64,000 nt of DNA from Dactylonectria macrodidyma (GCA_020744425.1 JAGMUV010000004.1:1736001-1800000); one strand, 5' to 3'; shown: positions 1 to 12,046, counted from the stretch's first letter. Notes: generated from the letters alone by a model not told the origin. Numbers and translations are program-made.

Positions 1-381
1 TTCAAGCTAGGGTCATGCCGTTCGAGGTAACAGCAAAGTCATTTACGACTGAATCTTAATAAAGAAGGCCAATTATGCTAACATACTCAAAATAAAATAC
101 TTGAAATACCCCTAAAAGTAAATATAGCTAAAGACTCTTCCCAGTAGAAAGGCCATACGAGGTGCCTAATAAGACGTACCAAAGTGCGCCTGCGGCTATG
201 TCCGGGACGTGCGTGTGATCCAACTTGTGGTAGTAAAGTGCGATATGATTGGTTGTTACCTTAGCTGACGAGCGACCTTTGCTCTCAGAGTCTAGGTTAA
301 AAATCTCATCAAGCTTCACAAGGGCCGTAATGAACTATATGAGGCTAAACATCAAACACTCACCAGTCACAGCTTTTATTA
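1..381. other. Left-edge spacer, no gene seen
   Basis: I see no convincing coding region here. It is moderately AT-rich and lies downstream of the methyltransferase gene on the minus strand. A 63-codon minus-strand open frame has no recognisable motif and is treated as chance. Confidence 0.4.
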
Positions 382-1310
382 CTATACCTTCTTCACCATC
401 AACAGCACGATAGCCACTTGCCCTGTCAGCACCTCTTCACCTGGCTTCACGCCCACCTCGTGCAAAAGACTCTCTATGCGCCTTCTCATCTTCCTCGCTA
501 TGTCTTCTTCCGTCTCGGCCTTGCCAGGGTGCGCTTCCCTCCATCTAGTTACCGTGCTGCTTGTGCCTGTTAGGCTTTCATACTCCTCGGTGGTGACTAT
601 CTTTCCCGTGCCAACTTGGTCATCCTCTTCACCATCTCTATGCTTGTTCCACTCCTTCCGGAAGAAACTCCCTTTGTCGAACCCCTCGACAGGAGCCTCA
701 AGGGTCCAGGGCAGCGGTAGGTCGACGTAGAGATCGTGCGTCAATGTGCTGCCTAGCTTCGAGAACGGCCGCAGCTCAGTGGCGAATATCTCTTCTACTA
801 CGGCTTTAATAGCCACCCCGTTCGGCGTCCTTATAGGATCCACGGCCATGGCAGTTCTTGCCCAAAGCGCGGCGGTACCGCCGGGTTTCAAGACGCACGC
901 CGCGATGGGCCAGAAGCATGCCATATCGAACCAGTGGGCTGCCGTGGCGGCGGTGAGCAGATCAACGCTGCCATCGGCGATGGGCGGCTTCAGATCAGAG
1001 CCGAGGGCTTCGGCGGCCGATACATCGAAGCGTATCGGCAAGTTGGCCGACTCGGCAGAGGTGCGCGCACTGCCGATCATGCCCTCGGATGGATCGAGGC
1101 CGATAGCATTGGCAAGTAGCGAGCCAAGTCTAGGGTTGCTTGGCCGGTTCCGCAGCCGACGTCGACAACGGTATCGAGCTGGCCGCCAGTGGCGGTATGA
1201 TGAGCGATAATGAATTTGAATAGCTCTGGGGAATACCCGGGGCGTCCAGTGGCGTACGTCTGGCCTTGTGTTTGGGTGTATGCCCGGAATGTTTCTTCTT
1301 CAGGTGCCAT
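382..1310 (-). pseudogene. SAM-dependent methyltransferase, single frameshift
   Basis: Class I SAM-dependent methyltransferase resembling the fungal trans-aconitate 3-methyltransferase (TMT1) type, about 309 codons, which is the usual length for the family. The start at 1310 opens a reading frame that carries SAM-binding motif I (VVDVGCGTGQAT) within the first 80 residues. Around position 1117 the coding signal moves to another frame, where it resumes with an IGLDPSEGM-like motif and continues through a conserved AAHWFD segment to a stop at 382. The two halves join with no room for an intron, so a 1-nt deletion or sequencing error is the simplest explanation. The family assignment is from motif pattern only. 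Substrate is unknown. If the shift is real, the protein ends just after the SAM-binding loop and would be inactive. Confidence 0.75.
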
Positions 1311-2664
1311 AATGCTTGCGTGGTCTTGGAGGAGATAACCAAGGAAGAAGAAATACCAAAGAAGATGAGCAATTGAGCAGTCAAGAATCAACTTCAATAG
1401 AATAAGGAGTAAAGAAAAGAATTATTCCGCACCGCAGTCGCGGGGTGGGGTATCAAAGGCCACGGAGTTGAGCCTCGCCATTTTTGCTCAACTCCGAATC
1501 GCCAATCCAATCCTTTCTGAGGCCCGCTTTCGGAAGTCAAGAGGCGCTGGGTTGCACACCATTGTGGTACGTTCTGACATCACCACCTGCGGACGGCACT
1601 ACGAATAGACATTGGCTGGTAACACTCCACTCGCATTATCTCTGCTTCCCTGCCTGTCTGGTCTTATGCACGTTAGGCGGGTGCTAACAATCATAAAATG
1701 AACCAACCCTTTCTTCCAATTAAGCGTTATTCAATATCGGTTTCACGAAACTATCTTTCTCTTGTCCACGTCTGGCAGTCCCTGAACTCTCCCAAAATCT
1801 TGTATTGAATTAACCGTCGACTATAGCGGATACGCTCAATGAGAAGCGGGTAGCACGGTATAAATGGATTCTAGAGAATTATACTTAGCATCGGATGAGT
1901 TCCGATTATCTCCATTCATTCAGCTGTAAGCTTTGTTTCTCAACTGTTGAGAACACAAGTACAAGCCTGGTTCTTGACGAAGCCCGGATTGTGTAACATG
2001 TACAAATTGGTGGATCAACGCCGATAAGCTCTAACCCTTTTAACCTTTTAGCATACTAAAGTAACTATATCTTCGGCTTTAACAAGCTTAAATTCTCAAG
2101 AGGAAATGTGATTCTCTTTTCCACTTAACGCTAGTAGCTACTCCCTCTCGATAGAGGGGACAGCAAACATTATAGTGGCGGAGATTGTGTGATATCTTAG
2201 GATGTTCCAGATCTAACATGTCGCTAATGAAGCTCATCTATGCAGCGATTTCACTGCATGGAGTAGCACGTTTGGGTTCGATTGCGACGATCGTTTGTCT
2301 GATAATCTGTGTTGGATTCACGGCTGCTTTGTTTCTGGGCCGCTGCATATGCCTGATGGAAGATCTTAGTCACTTATCTTAAAGAACTTTCTTTGTTCCT
2401 CTTTGAAACTGTGTTTTTTAGCAACCTTGGTTTGTTGTCATTGTGCTAGCAACTCGCCATTGAAGGGGTGGATAGCCAATCACCCAGTTCTCCTTTGTTC
2501 TTCTTTGTTCGGATCCCGTCTATAACTACCGGCATGTGGGAATTTTTAATGCGCCCTCTGCTTCTTCAGTGCTACCCAAACCCGCAGGAATTGCGCTTAC
2601 CTCAGATGCTCATGATCTTTTACCATTTCAAAGAAAGAATCTCCCGCAAACAGGTGGATCGATC
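1311..2664. other. Intergenic, 1.35 kb
   Basis: No gene recognised. The stretch holds promoter sequence for the genes on either side, and near 2416-2480 one copy (A) of the dispersed short element described separately. Confidence 0.4.
2416..2480 (-). repeat. Dispersed short element, copy A
   Basis: Shares the core CATTGTGCTAGCAACTCGCC, followed by a GTGGATAGCC-like block, with four other copies in this window (5721-5786, 33021-33070, 35850-35905, 45461-45510). Copies A and E differ mostly by C/T and G/A changes. When read on the minus strand the element starts near GGCTATCC and ends in an A-rich stretch. Confidence 0.55.
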
Positions 2665-4184
2665 ATGAAGAGTAGAGTTATAAAAGGACGGACAGGGCGC
2701 CCACGACAAGAAGGCCTCTTAAATGTCACCGCTAATCAGACACAAGAAGGTAGGTGACTGGCCATGGCTCGATATGTTGTATCGTAGAGCGGTCTTTTGT
2801 ATTAACTTCACGTTGTACAGGCTTCCCCCGCAACCGCGCAGATCCCGCTGAAGAAGCGTCAAAGCCGAATCCTAAACGACGGCTAGACCAGGTATCCGGC
2901 CTCGTCTCGGACACCAACCTGCGACGCAGACTTGTGACTCAATGGCTCCAGTCAGTTGGGTCTAACCGAAACTTACGACACTGCTCATCCGAAAGCCAAC
3001 TTCCGCTTCGGCTTACAACTTACGACGAGGGCATCCCGGGACGGACAACGAGCTCTCTCTCAGCCATGGACTCGTCACGGAATGCCGAGAATGGCTTTGT
3101 TGCACCATTGGTGGCACCAGTCAGCACATCCGACTTCCCATTCACTACTCCCATTGTCACTGCGGAGCAAGCTTACAAACGTCTTGTTGAGCAGCCATTG
3201 TACCGGTTGCTCAACTTAGCTTCCAACAACATATTCCTGCGGCCCTCCCGCGACCCTTTGCCTGATCGTGTTGCGGAGCTACTCATCCTTGTGCGGCGGA
3301 GCCGTGACTCTGCTGAAATCACACATGATCAGGTACGACAAAATCAAGCATTGGAAAATCTCGATGGACAGGTCAAAGAAGAAGCTGTGGCTGCTTTCTT
3401 TCAAAAGTTCGTTCTTCCCGCAACAGATGGGCCAGGTTGTCTTCAAGGTGACGCAAAACAACCAATGGTTGGGTGTACTGTCCCAAACACCGTAACCGAC
3501 TTTCATGTCAGCAGGCCCATTCCGGACATGCTCTACGGGTATAGACTTGAGAAAGCATTTCCCGACCAGTGGGTTCAACTGATGCCTCTAGTACGAGAGG
3601 TGGCAGCTAATAACCTGGCCCATCCATCGCTCTACCCTTTCTTCAATATTAAGTTTAAAGGGGAGACGGGGAGCATGTGGGTGGCAACAAATCAATGTCT
3701 TGGAGCATCATCATCCTGCGTGAACATTGCTGAAGATCTTAATACTCGGCTAAAACAATGCGGGAGCAACAAGGTTATTGATAGCACTGTGTTCAGCCTT
3801 ACCACCAATGGCTCAGAAGCGAGACTTTATGTCTCATGGAAGCATGACGAGGTGAATTACTACACCACAACTATCCGCAGGTTCTTACTCCAAGAGTCCG
3901 ATCAGTATATCGAGTTATGTAACATCATTCACAACATCATCGACTGGGGTTGTGGTAAGCGACTGGATGAGATCCGGGAGTCCATGGATATTCTTCTAGC
4001 AGCAGGTAGAAATAGAACTTCAGTGGAGGTCGAATCGCACACACAACCGAATCCTGATTCTCCTGATAGAACACAAACTAAGTCCAAAAGGAAGTCTAAC
4101 AAGGGAGGGAAAACTGTCAATGAGATGACGACACAAAAGCTACGCAGGTCCGCCCGGGTACGTAAGCAACCGAGAAAGTTTTAG
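2665..4184 (+). CDS. DUF7924-like fungal protein with basic tail
   Basis: Exons 2665-2749 and 2821-4184; the 71-bp intron has GTAGGT donor and TACAG acceptor and keeps frame. About 482 residues. The central region has the pattern of an uncharacterised fungal family I recall as DUF7924, including FKGETGSMWVATNQCLGASS, a charged beta-strand followed by a small-residue loop. That arrangement is reminiscent of nuclease-like restriction-fold domains, but I cannot confirm a catalytic PD-(D/E)XK set. The tail is very basic (KSKRKSNKGG and RRSARVRKQPRKF), which suggests nuclear localisation or nucleic-acid binding. The start is the first ATG in the frame that splices correctly; a frame extends further upstream only from non-ATG codons, so an earlier exon is possible. 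Function unknown. Confidence 0.7.
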
Positions 4185-5140
4185 AGCGTGAGTGGTGGCA
4201 CTGTTCTGAGAACTTGGGTATTTTTACCTACCATTCAGCAGTTCATTGTAAAGTGGTAATTACCTTAAAACATGTGCATACACACCTATCCTTTTTCTGA
4301 TACTCTAATATGGTGATATGATAATGATTCTGATGACAATTGAAGACTTAGATGAGATGACGACGCTGTCCAAATTCACCGCCGTCACACATCACACAGC
4401 ATGCAACTGAAAACCATGATATACTACCACTGACCATCTTCATAATTGACTCCCTCAACTCAGGCCCTGGCTTCATATGCACAAGTCTAACAACACCTTA
4501 TATTAAGGGATGCATGGGAAGATGGAGTACCTTTTGTTATCCTTGATACAGTATTACGGGCTGAGAGAAAAGTCCTTACAATATTCTGTCAGCTTTCCAA
4601 GACTTTGTAGACTGGGCTATTTCCCCTCGAAAACGGATCTTGCCTTTCGGAGACGTTTAAAGACTACAGGTCTTACAAAGCGTAGCTTAGAGTTAGACAC
4701 TTGAGATATCAGCTCTTTGCAATCCGCTTCGGTGTATAATTCAGAGATACGTTCTAATACAGAAACAATTAAGCCTACTGGTGATTGAGGTTAAGCAGGT
4801 GAATCGAAAGCCCACGTATGGCTTAGAAACATGACCCAGCAGTACTAGGTATAGTTTCGGGCCAAAAGCCTCCGTATACTTTCATTTTTACACAGACATA
4901 GCAGCTTCATACTATCATTTAATAAGCGACTACCTTAAATATAAAATGGAGTGTAAAATAAATATAATGTAAGCTCTAAATACAAGAATAATATGCATCT
5001 GATATACTGCATTTAGATATACCTAAGTGTTGCATCTGATAGGAAGGGTGCATTGTGATGTAAGTAGAAGCTCTTGATTTCTATCTAACTGAGGGCTCGC
5101 GGCAGACCTATTTGTAGGTTGCCCTCATAGCTATGATAAG

Positions 5141-5260
5141 GTTCTCGGTAGACCGGATCCCAAGGGATCCGGGTCTTCGAGACCGGCTTGTTAGGAAGCC
5201 GGGTCTTTGAGACCGGTTTACTAGAGATCCGAGCCTTTGAGACTTTATCTTCAGTCTCAA
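5141..5260. repeat. 30-bp tandem repeat, four units
   Basis: Units begin at 5141, 5171, 5201 and 5231, each starting with a variant of GGGTCTTTGAGACCGG followed by a 14-bp spacer. The first unit is the most diverged. On the minus strand the repeat is open and reads as a 10-residue period (SKTRLPNKPV-like) inside a 64-codon frame, because 30 bp is a multiple of three. Each conserved block is itself nearly palindromic around GGTCTTTGAGACC. No gene signal surrounds it, so it is treated as a minisatellite; a relic of a repeat protein is possible. Confidence 0.75.
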
Positions 5261-5708
5261 CAGTTGATAGATGTGACACTAAGTACGGTTTATTAAAAAA
5301 TGCATGGTGAACTACTTTAAAGTATTAATACGGGATTATGCGGAAGCTTTTGGTCTATTACTATAGGTTGATGACTGAGGGTTGCAAGATGTATTTGTGT
5401 TTTTATTATAAAGATAGTACGCCGTAGAGATCCCATAAATGTCCTCACCGTCACCTAGTGCTTAGATCCTGGCCTTGCCCAACTCTCTGAACTCAAATTT
5501 GACGTAGAAAAGCTTCCCCTATGTTATTTACAAACATAGGCACGGCCATGGCCTCAATTCTCACTGTCTCTATACCCCACTTCAACAGCTTGGAGGTGTT
5601 TAGCTAGTCACTTTATTCAACAGATGCAATTCGACCCAAAATCTAGAAGATTAAGTTTGAGTTTTGAGGCTCAGGCCGTATATTCAAACGATGCTCATAG
5701 CTGCATAT

Positions 5709-5798
5709 GTAACCTCGATAGCAACTTTTTTTAATTGCCATTGTGCCAACAACTCGCTCTTATTGCAACGGGCAGCCATTTTTTGAGTAACCTCGATA
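5709..5798 (-). repeat. Dispersed short element, copy B, with flanking 12-bp direct repeats
   Basis: The element occupies 5721-5786 and is bracketed by two identical copies of GTAACCTCGATA (5709-5720 and 5787-5798), as expected of a target-site duplication. It shares CATTGTGCCAACAACTCGC with the other copies. Read on the minus strand it ends in an A-rich stretch (AATTAAAAAAAG) before the duplication, which is what a retroposed insertion would look like. Confidence 0.6.
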
Positions 5799-5840
5799 AC
5801 TAGGATATCCACCACCCTATGACTTTCAGCGAGTTGGACC

Positions 5841-7648
5841 TCAAACGTTCTCATTAAGCTTCTCCATGCCAGCCTCGACAGCTCGTTGGGTCATGGTGGT
5901 AGTCTTGTGGAACCGCCAGGGCTTGATCTTCCTTTCGAAAAGCTCGTCCAGCTCTGCGGAAGTGCGGCTTAATACACTTGTCAGTATGGGTTGTAGAAAA
6001 ACCTCGGTCACACATCTAACTTACCCAGCAGTCTCGGGGATTATGAACCAGATGGCAGCCGTAAATGGTAGGCCAATACCGACGTAGAACCAGGCTGTCT
6101 TAAGGCCCCAGTTCCACTGATTTGTATTGACCATGTAAGGCGTTAAGACATTCATAATAACACCAACAACGCAAGTCATGGCAGCACCGAAGCCTGCAGT
6201 GTAAGGTCTAAGTCGTTGAGATGAGATTTCGCCAATAAACCCCCATCCCGTAGCTCCATTGGCAACGAGCCCGATCCCTGAGAAAGTTGATTAGATTTGC
6301 ATCCATTATTTTAAGAGAGGTACTTACACCAAATGCAAGCAAAAAGGATAAACAAATAGTTGGTGGCGTTCACTTTTGGAGTCACGCCAAGAATTCCTAC
6401 GGCAATGTTGCACACCCAGCAAATCGTCGTGCCGCCACATGAAAGAACTCGACGACCAAGTCTCTCGGCTGCGTACACGACGCAGAGTCCTGCAGCGAGA
6501 CTAATGCTAGAGGTAATGCAGGTTGCCTTGAAAGGGTCCTCGATACCGCCTTGCTGGAAGAAATAGGAGCTATAGGTGGCGAAGAGGGTGAGGCCAATAA
6601 ACTGCTGCGACAGAAGGGTCCACAGAGCAACGAGGGTTCGGTACCCGTCGGTTCCTTTGAAGATGCTATACCATTTTTCTGCCCGCTGCTCCGCGGCGGT
6701 AGCTCGCTCGTGGTCAATGGAAAGCGTAAGAACCTGAAGCTGCTTGTTCACATCGTAGTCCGGGACGTCGCAGTGTAGACGAGACAGGGTCTTCTTGGCC
6801 TGGTCAAATTTGCCCTTGCTCACGAGCCAGGTCGGAGACTCTGGCACCACGAGGTAGACAACGAGCATGATGCCTACCTGGGCCCACTGGGTATAGATGG
6901 GGACCTTGTAGTTGGTGGCGTCAGTCTCAGATAGGGCCTGCAAAGCCACAGGGGCGAAGAAGCCTCCGAGCGACCACCAGAGACTGTAGCACATCAAAAG
7001 GGCGCCTCGGATGCGAGTAGGAGACACCTCGCTGATGTAAGTTGGAATCGTCGACTGCATGCATCCAACACCGACACCGGCGAGAAGCTTTCCGACAAGC
7101 CATAGCTCCCACCGCGTGGCGATGCTCTCGAACATGACGCTCAAGGCTATGACGAACCAGAAGCTGTACAGGGCCACCTTGCGACCGAATCTGTCAGAGA
7201 CAAAGGGCAAGCTCGTCATGCCGATGATCTGGCCCACGGACATGATGGAGCCCCATGCGCTGAGAATGGGCGACGCAAGAGCGGGCGTGCCGTCAGCACT
7301 GGCTTCAGTCGCGAATTGTTGGACGAATCCGGGATTGGCGATAATGTTTCCGTTGATACTGTCCAAGAGCACATGTTAGCAGTGTCAAAGAGGCCGATGA
7401 AAGGTATTGCAAGGAGCGTACCCGATTTGGTAACCATCCGTAGCGGCGCTGAAGCACATGGCGAAGCAGGTGAGCGAATTCACCTTGAACTTCTTGACCG
7501 TCTCCCAGAGACCCAACGTCTCGTATCCAGTGAGGCACTGACCGTTGGCTGCGGCTTCATCATAGACGTCGTCCGAGGCGCTTTTCGCATTGGCTAAGTC
7601 GCGGTGCTCAGTTTGAGGCTCTTGCTTGTCTGGCACTGTCTCCTGCAT
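5841..7648 (-). CDS. MFS sugar transporter (alpha-glucoside/hexose type)
   Basis: Exons on the minus strand: 7648-7422, 7358-6328, 6277-6025 and 5967-5841, with introns of 63, 50 and 57 bp, all GT-AG and in frame; 545 residues. It is a 12-helix proton symporter of the major facilitator sugar porter family. Visible signatures are DGYQIGINGNIIANPGF at the first helix, DRFGRK in the loop between helices 2 and 3, PESPTWL before the central loop, QQFIGLTLFATY in helix 7 and IIPETAGRTSAELDELF near the C-terminus. The overall pattern is that of MalP/Mal11-type transporters. It is transcribed away from the adjacent GH78 alpha-L-rhamnosidase across a 666-bp shared promoter, which suggests uptake of L-rhamnose or a rhamnosyl-sugar. 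That substrate is inferred from context only. Confidence 0.9.
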
Positions 7649-7863
7649 GATGGTGGTGGCAGTTGGCAGAGTGATGTTGAGTTGGAAGTGAGGATGTGCC
7701 GTGGTCGCTCTTGGAAGGCATCGATGTATATATAGCTGTGGACGGACCGAGGCTACTCACTAGCAACGCCTTCGGTGTAAGTCAAGGCGAGCCCATACGG
7801 CATCAATTGACCCAATTGACGACGCTTGCCGTTACCAACCCTCCGTATCGAGGGCAGGATTGA

Positions 7864-8241
7864 CCCCAGACTTTTCCCCAGGTCCCTCCCAGTCGGTACA
7901 GGCATACTATCCCCGCAATCCGGAGACGAATCGTGAGCTTGGATCCATCCCACTAGCAGCCACTCGGCGACGGTCCCACTCGACTCAGCTGACTCGAGAT
8001 CCCAGACGCAACATGACTCGACTCGGAAGACCGCGTTATCCAAAGCCGAGGTGGAGCTGACTGGTGATGAATTCATGCCTTCTCACCCGATGTCTGAGAA
8101 CAGTCAGTTGATCTTCAATGACTACCTAACTTGCCAAGATTGGATTCTCGGCGACTGTTCTCCCGAGCATGCCACCACAATGATCATTTCTCAGGTGTGA
8201 TTTAAATGTAATTTCTTCCCCTTTCATCCAAGTGACTGGGG
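7864..8241. promoter_or_regulatory. Shared divergent promoter with CreA-like sites
   Basis: The 666-bp gap between the transporter and the rhamnosidase contains three matches to the carbon-catabolite repressor consensus SYGGRG: CCCCAG at 7864-7869 and 7876-7881 (minus-strand sites spaced 12 bp apart) and CTGGGG at 8236-8241. Paired CreA sites are typical of genes repressed by glucose. The motif is short and matches occur by chance, so this is suggestive only. Confidence 0.35.
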
Positions 8242-8314
8242 TAGTCACGTTTCCAGTCTCTTGTACTCTGCTTTTGACAGTGCGTCAATCATTCACCTAA
8301 GTACATCTTACACT

Positions 8315-11021
8315 ATGGCTACTACCATTGTCGACGTCAGATTCGAACACTACCAACCCGTCGACGCATTGGGAGTCAATGAAACAAATCCAAGGATCTC
8401 GTGGCGCTATGAAAACGCCCCCCTCGGCTTTGAGCAGGAAGAATATCAGCTGGAGCTGAAACAATTCACCCAGTATGGCTTTACTGAGTTGGGCTCGGTC
8501 AGCGTGGCTACCTCAGACTCTCAACTCGTGCCCTTGCCGTATGAAAAGCCCCTTGAGTCTCGGACACGATACTCAGTTGCGGTGAGAGCTCGCGGAAAGT
8601 GTCTATCAGATTTCACACCATGGAGTGAGCCATCAGTACTAGAAATTGGCCTCCTCACCCGCGACGATTGGACCAGCAAGCTCATATCAGCGCCCTGGGC
8701 AGAGTCCAAGGACGAGCCTCAGCCAGAACATCTGTTCCGCAAGGAATTTGATGCCAAAGAAGGCGTCTCATCGGCACGACTCTACATCTCGGCTCACGGC
8801 GTATACGAGGCCGAGATTAATGGCCAAAAAGTGGGACAACATTTCCTTGCTCCAGGCTGGACCTCGTACGCCGGAAGGCTTCAGTACCAGACCTACGACG
8901 TGACCGAACACATTTCACAGCGCAGCTGCTTAGGAATCAGAGTCGCCGAGGGTTGGTTCAATGGACGCTTCGGCTTCGAAGGTGGACGCCGCAACATCTG
9001 GGGCGTCAGGAATGCTGCCTTTGCTCAGCTAGAGATGGCATACACCGACGGCTCCAAGCAGACTATATGCACCGACGATTCATGGCTTGTGACCCAAGGC
9101 CCGATTCGGCTTGCAGAGCTGTACAATGGGGAAAAGTACGATGCAACAATGGAGGTAGAGGGCTGGTCGAACCCCGGAACTAACACTGAGCGATGGCGCA
9201 GTGTTCATGTCGAAGCCTTGTCGGAGAGTGTAGAGCTCACCTCCGGCTTTGCGGAACCCGTTCGACGTCTAGAGACGGTCCGCCCTGTTGAGCAAATGCA
9301 GTCTCCATCAGGCAAGCTCGTCCTTGATTTCGGACAAAACCTCGTGGGATACGTCAGGCTCAAGACAGTATCGGGACCGAGAGGGCATCGTGTAACACTG
9401 TCGCACGCCGAGGTGCTCGAAAAAGGCGAGCTGTGCACCCGTACTCTTCGCATCTGCGACGCCCAAGATGTTTACACTTTGAAGGGAGACGAAGCGGGCG
9501 AATCTTTTGAACCCCGGTTTACGTTTCATGGCTTTCGGTATTTGCAGATCGATAACTGGCCGCAATCCGAGCCCAGTCTGCTAGATATCGTCGAAGCAGT
9601 CGTTTGCAACTCCGACATGGAGCCAGCAGGGTCATTCGAGTGTTCGAACCCGATGCTAAACCAGCTTTTCCGCAACGTCCAGTGGGGGATGAGGGGAAAC
9701 TTCTTCCACGTCCCGACCGACTGCCCTCAGCGCGATGAACGGCTTGGGTACTCGGGAGACCTTGCTCTGTTTGCCCCCACTGCTGTGCTTCTGTACAAGT
9801 GTTTTCCGTTTCTCAAAAACTGGCTGGTGGATGTGGCATTCGATCAGCACGTTCTTGGCGGCACGCCTCCCGTTGTCTCTCCCAACGCTTTGCTAGGAGA
9901 CCCTGTATGGGGAAGGGTCATGCCTATTGCCATTTGGCATGACGTTGTCATTCTTGCACCATGGATCTTATGGCAAGAGACCGGAGATGTGGATATCCTC
10001 GAGCGTCAGTATGCTTCCATGGTGACTTGGATACGCAAGATTCCCAGGAACGAGACTGGCCACAGTCACTTGTGGGACATGTCGAGTTTCCAGCTGGCGG
10101 TAAGCGCACCAATTCCCACTTGACTAGACAAAATGTCCTGACTTTAGGAACTAGGATTGGCTGGACCCCAATGCACCGCCTGAAAACCCGCAAAAGGCAT
10201 TGACAGATCCGGTGTTGGTCGCCAACGCATTCCTAATCCGTTGTCTCGATATTATGGTCCATGTTGCCCAGATTCTCGGGCGCGAAAAAGACCAACAGTA
10301 CTTCCAAGAGCAATTAGATGCTGCCCGAAGGGAATTCTCTGAGGAATACGTATCGCCGAGTGGAAGAATTGTATCCGACAGCCAGACGGCGTATTCGCTG
10401 GCCATCTGCTTCGAGCTGCTCACCCCAAGACAAAGAGTCCGCGCGGGAACCCGTCTCGCAGAAATCGTGTCCAAGGACTCTTTCAAAATCGGCACAGGCT
10501 TCGCCGGAACGCCATTCGTGTGCGAGGCGCTCGCCCAGACTGGCCACAGCGACGTGGCGTACAAGATGCTGCTAAACGAAGAGTGCCCTTCGTGGCTATA
10601 CCCGGTCAAGATGGGAGCAACAACCATCTGGGAGCGGTGGGACAGCATGCGACCCGATGGATCGATCAACCCCGGCGAGATGACCTCATTTAACCATTAC
10701 GCCTTTGGTGCCGTAGCCACCTTCATGTTCGAGCGGCTCGTGGGTTTGCGGTCTACTGCGCCTGGGTGGAAGAGGTCGCAGATGAGACCCGACATTGGAG
10801 CAGGCTTCACCTGGGCAAAGGCAGAGCATATGACGCCGTACGGCAAGGTGGCTGGGTCATGGTCGTTGAAAGAGGAGCAGGGAGGCATTTCCAAGTTAAA
10901 AATTGATGTTGTCGTGCCGCCAACAACTCAGATGGAGATTATCTTACCTAGCTCTGATGATGGACATGTCAAGGTTGTAGGTGCTGGCAGTTGGTCTTTT
11001 GAGATTCCGTATAACAAGTAG
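8315..11021 (+). CDS. Alpha-L-rhamnosidase, GH78
   Basis: Exons 8315-10099 and 10155-11021 (55-bp intron, GTAAGC donor, ACTAG acceptor); 884 residues. It hydrolyses terminal alpha-L-rhamnose from rhamnosides. The N-terminal half has the beta-sandwich modules of GH78 (ARLYISAHGVYEAEINGQKV, LVLDFGQNLVGYVRL). The (alpha/alpha)6 catalytic domain carries the family signature DCPQRDERLGYSGD at residues about 469-482, which holds the acidic residues of the active site. A second acidic residue, near E755 in TTIWERWDSM, matches the general base, followed by TSFNHYAFGAV. No signal peptide is visible from the chosen start, so it is probably intracellular and acts on imported substrates, which fits the neighbouring transporter. 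An upstream in-frame ATG at 8261 would add 18 residues; the second ATG is preferred because the domain homology starts immediately after it. Confidence 0.93.
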
Positions 11022-11284
11022 TTAGTAGTATCTGTCACTCTAGCTGGGCCTTGCAGATGCCATCATAACTATCGTTACCTAACAGCCGATGAAGTGCAAG
11101 TAGGATGAGCCATATTACTCGTCTACTCCAGGTCCCATCATGCTGGTGGATAGAGCTTTCTTTCGCCACCTCGACTTGCTTAAATCTCCGTTCCATTCCT
11201 TTCCAGCACGTTGTACAATGTCCTATTAATCTCACAACCCCGCCTGCCTGTCACCATGATCGTATTCATGTCTAGCCACCAAAT

Positions 11285-11430
11285 GCATCTCGCAAGAGTT
11301 TTCCGAATCCGGTTAAACCTGGATGGGGACATGCACATCGCAAGCCGAACCCGAATCCGGTTTGACCCAAGACTGAAATCTGCACATCGCAAACAGGGAC
11401 TCAATCGGGTTAGTCGATTCATCGAAGCAT
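11285..11430. repeat. Imperfect ~49-bp tandem repeat, three units
   Basis: Units start at 11285, 11333 and 11382, each beginning with GCA(C/T)(A/C)TCGCAA and containing a variant of CCGAATCCGGTT about 17 bp in. Units 1 and 2 are closest; unit 3 is diverged. The internal CCGAATCCGG word could be a regulator-binding site, but that is speculation. Confidence 0.5.
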
Positions 11431-12046
11431 GCCCATTTCCAGTGAGCGATGTCGCTTGTCGCCTTATATTTCGGGCGGAAACAATGACTCTTGAGCGAAG
11501 TTAGACAGCTACCTACAACAGCATCATCATTAAAAGCCAAATACACTATGACAGGTTGAGTTCCCTGGTGACATTGATCAATTCTTCTGAATGTTCAGCC
11601 GCATCTGGTAGTGGGAAACTGTTAATGTTATGACTCGACCATGACAGCGATGTCAGCATTGAACCTTGGTTTCCAACCTTGACCAGGAATAACCATGAAG
11701 TAAATCCAGAAAAAATTGCCTTCAATTTTTCTTTTCCTGATTCAACTTCCAAGACGAGATTGTCCTCGATTATTCTTGTGTTGGGGTCTGATCCGCCGGG
11801 CTTGTCACGTAAGGGTGCGTCCCTCGTTGACAAAACACGGTTCTCTAGCTTTCCTCACGAATACACAACGAGCGATGACGACGTAAAAACTTTATTCAAG
11901 CATCATCTAGTTGTCGATTCATTTGGAAAAGTGTACTTAACCAAGATCAAAGAATGATACTCTAAATTGAAGTCTCTCGATGGTCTCGTGACTGACATCC
12001 CTCATGGTCGCCATAGACCAGCGCAGCTCGTTCTGGGGTGCCCGCT

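Larger units (their letters stand above)
4185..5840. other. AT-rich intergenic region with repeats
   Basis: No gene is supported in these 1.65 kb. The part from about 4880 to 5080 is strongly AT-rich, as expected of DNA decayed by C-to-T mutation. A 30-bp tandem repeat (5141-5260) and copy B of the dispersed element (5721-5786) lie inside and are listed separately. Confidence 0.45.

Noticed and set aside
2536..2664. Upstream extension of the DUF7924-like gene
   Set aside because: The frame is open and protein-like, but it begins at GTG, which is not used as a normal start in fungal nuclear genes; an undetected upstream exon remains possible.
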